NCBI RefSeq assembly: GCF_963855985.1
Contig: NC_087112.1
Coordinates: 6,760,501 to 6,824,500 of the forward strand
Reading direction: 5' to 3'
DNA: 64,000 bases
Source of the DNA: Ostrinia nubilalis
Lineage: Eukaryota > Arthropoda > Insecta > Lepidoptera > Crambidae
Both the position numbers and the translations under genes were made by a program. Below, piece after piece: positions 63,631 through 64,000 of this stretch (the first letter of the stretch is position 1; every line of letters begins with the position of its first letter). The notes beneath the pieces were generated by a model, which did no database searches, was not told where the DNA came from, and saw nothing but the letters and a program-made list of their open reading frames with translations.

Positions 63631-64000
63631 GGAGATAACTGAACAAAAGCAACCCTATTGCTTTAAGATACAGCCCTCAATATAATCAGACCGCGAAATC
63701 TAAAGACGCTACATTCTGGGAAACGAGTTTTCGCTAACTTTAATACTTTCATTCAAGGTTTGATCGAAGAAAGATACGGAACGCTTACGTTACGGAAGTG
63801 TGTTGAAAGTTTTAACCCGGCGCCAATGACGTGAAAATAATTTCAAAGACGATGACCCCGGGTCATATTGACCCTAATTTCATCGATCACTTTTTAGGAA
63901 ATTGAACAAGTAATCTTAATTTTAATTACTGTCCATGTATATAGGGTTCATTATTGAGTTAATAAAACAAAAATAAAACGAATACAATTCATAAATATTT
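63631..64000. other. No feature recognised
   Basis: 370 bp at the right edge with no open frame, repeat terminus or array recognised. Confidence 0.5.

Overview
This window looks like an intergenic, transposon-rich stretch of an insect genome, most probably a moth or butterfly. The background is AT-rich. The mobile elements belong to groups typical of Lepidoptera: RTE-type LINEs with (GAAC)n or (ATG)n tails, Helitrons opening with TCTATACT, BEL/Pao and Ty3/gypsy LTR elements, hAT and PIF/Harbinger-like MITEs. The species assignment is inference. I found no convincing host gene, tRNA, rRNA or CRISPR array. All substantial coding sequence belongs to transposable elements. Identities and junctions below were read by eye.

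Region by region. 0-9 kb holds short DNA-transposon derivatives: a TAA-flanked MITE, a Helitron fragment with internal tandem units, a 1.4-kb element carrying repeats of GTTTCGGGTGTTAC, hAT pieces and older LINE remnants. 9112-12282 is a complete RTE LINE with a 10-bp target-site duplication (TSD) and an uninterrupted 991-codon ORF. Next to it is a near-perfect palindrome (12393-12703). 13.7-20.2 kb has further RTE copies, one of them (19686-20143) a TSD-flanked element in which the RTE 5' end is joined to the RTE 3' end. 21.5-26.6 kb is a nest: MITE, then hAT, then a degraded RTE (22846-25108). 27-34.5 kb holds RTE fragments, two with the inverted layout expected of twin priming, and a cluster of MITEs around a 1.45-kb TAA-flanked DNA transposon.

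Three LTR retrotransposons fill most of 39.3-62.3 kb. A BEL/Pao element (39322-45395; TSD CTTAG, apparently identical 202-bp LTRs) keeps a 1411-codon gag-protease-RT-RNase H ORF but a frameshifted, truncated integrase. Gypsy element A (45805-56230; TSD CACT) has 1.27-kb LTRs and almost no coding capacity. It was later invaded by a LINE, a hAT element, a Helitron and a TA-flanked element; its intact 5' LTR preserves the empty sites for the last two. Gypsy element B (57732-62310, minus strand; TSD CTAT) has apparently identical 446-bp LTRs around broken pol and sits inside the first bases of a Helitron.

The observation I would check first concerns gypsy A and B. Their primer-binding site matches the complement of tRNA-Leu near its 3' end, and the bases just upstream of the 3' LTR, where a polypurine tract is expected, match the 5' end of tRNA-Leu. 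The two elements have unrelated LTRs, so a shared arrangement hints at a function for the second match.
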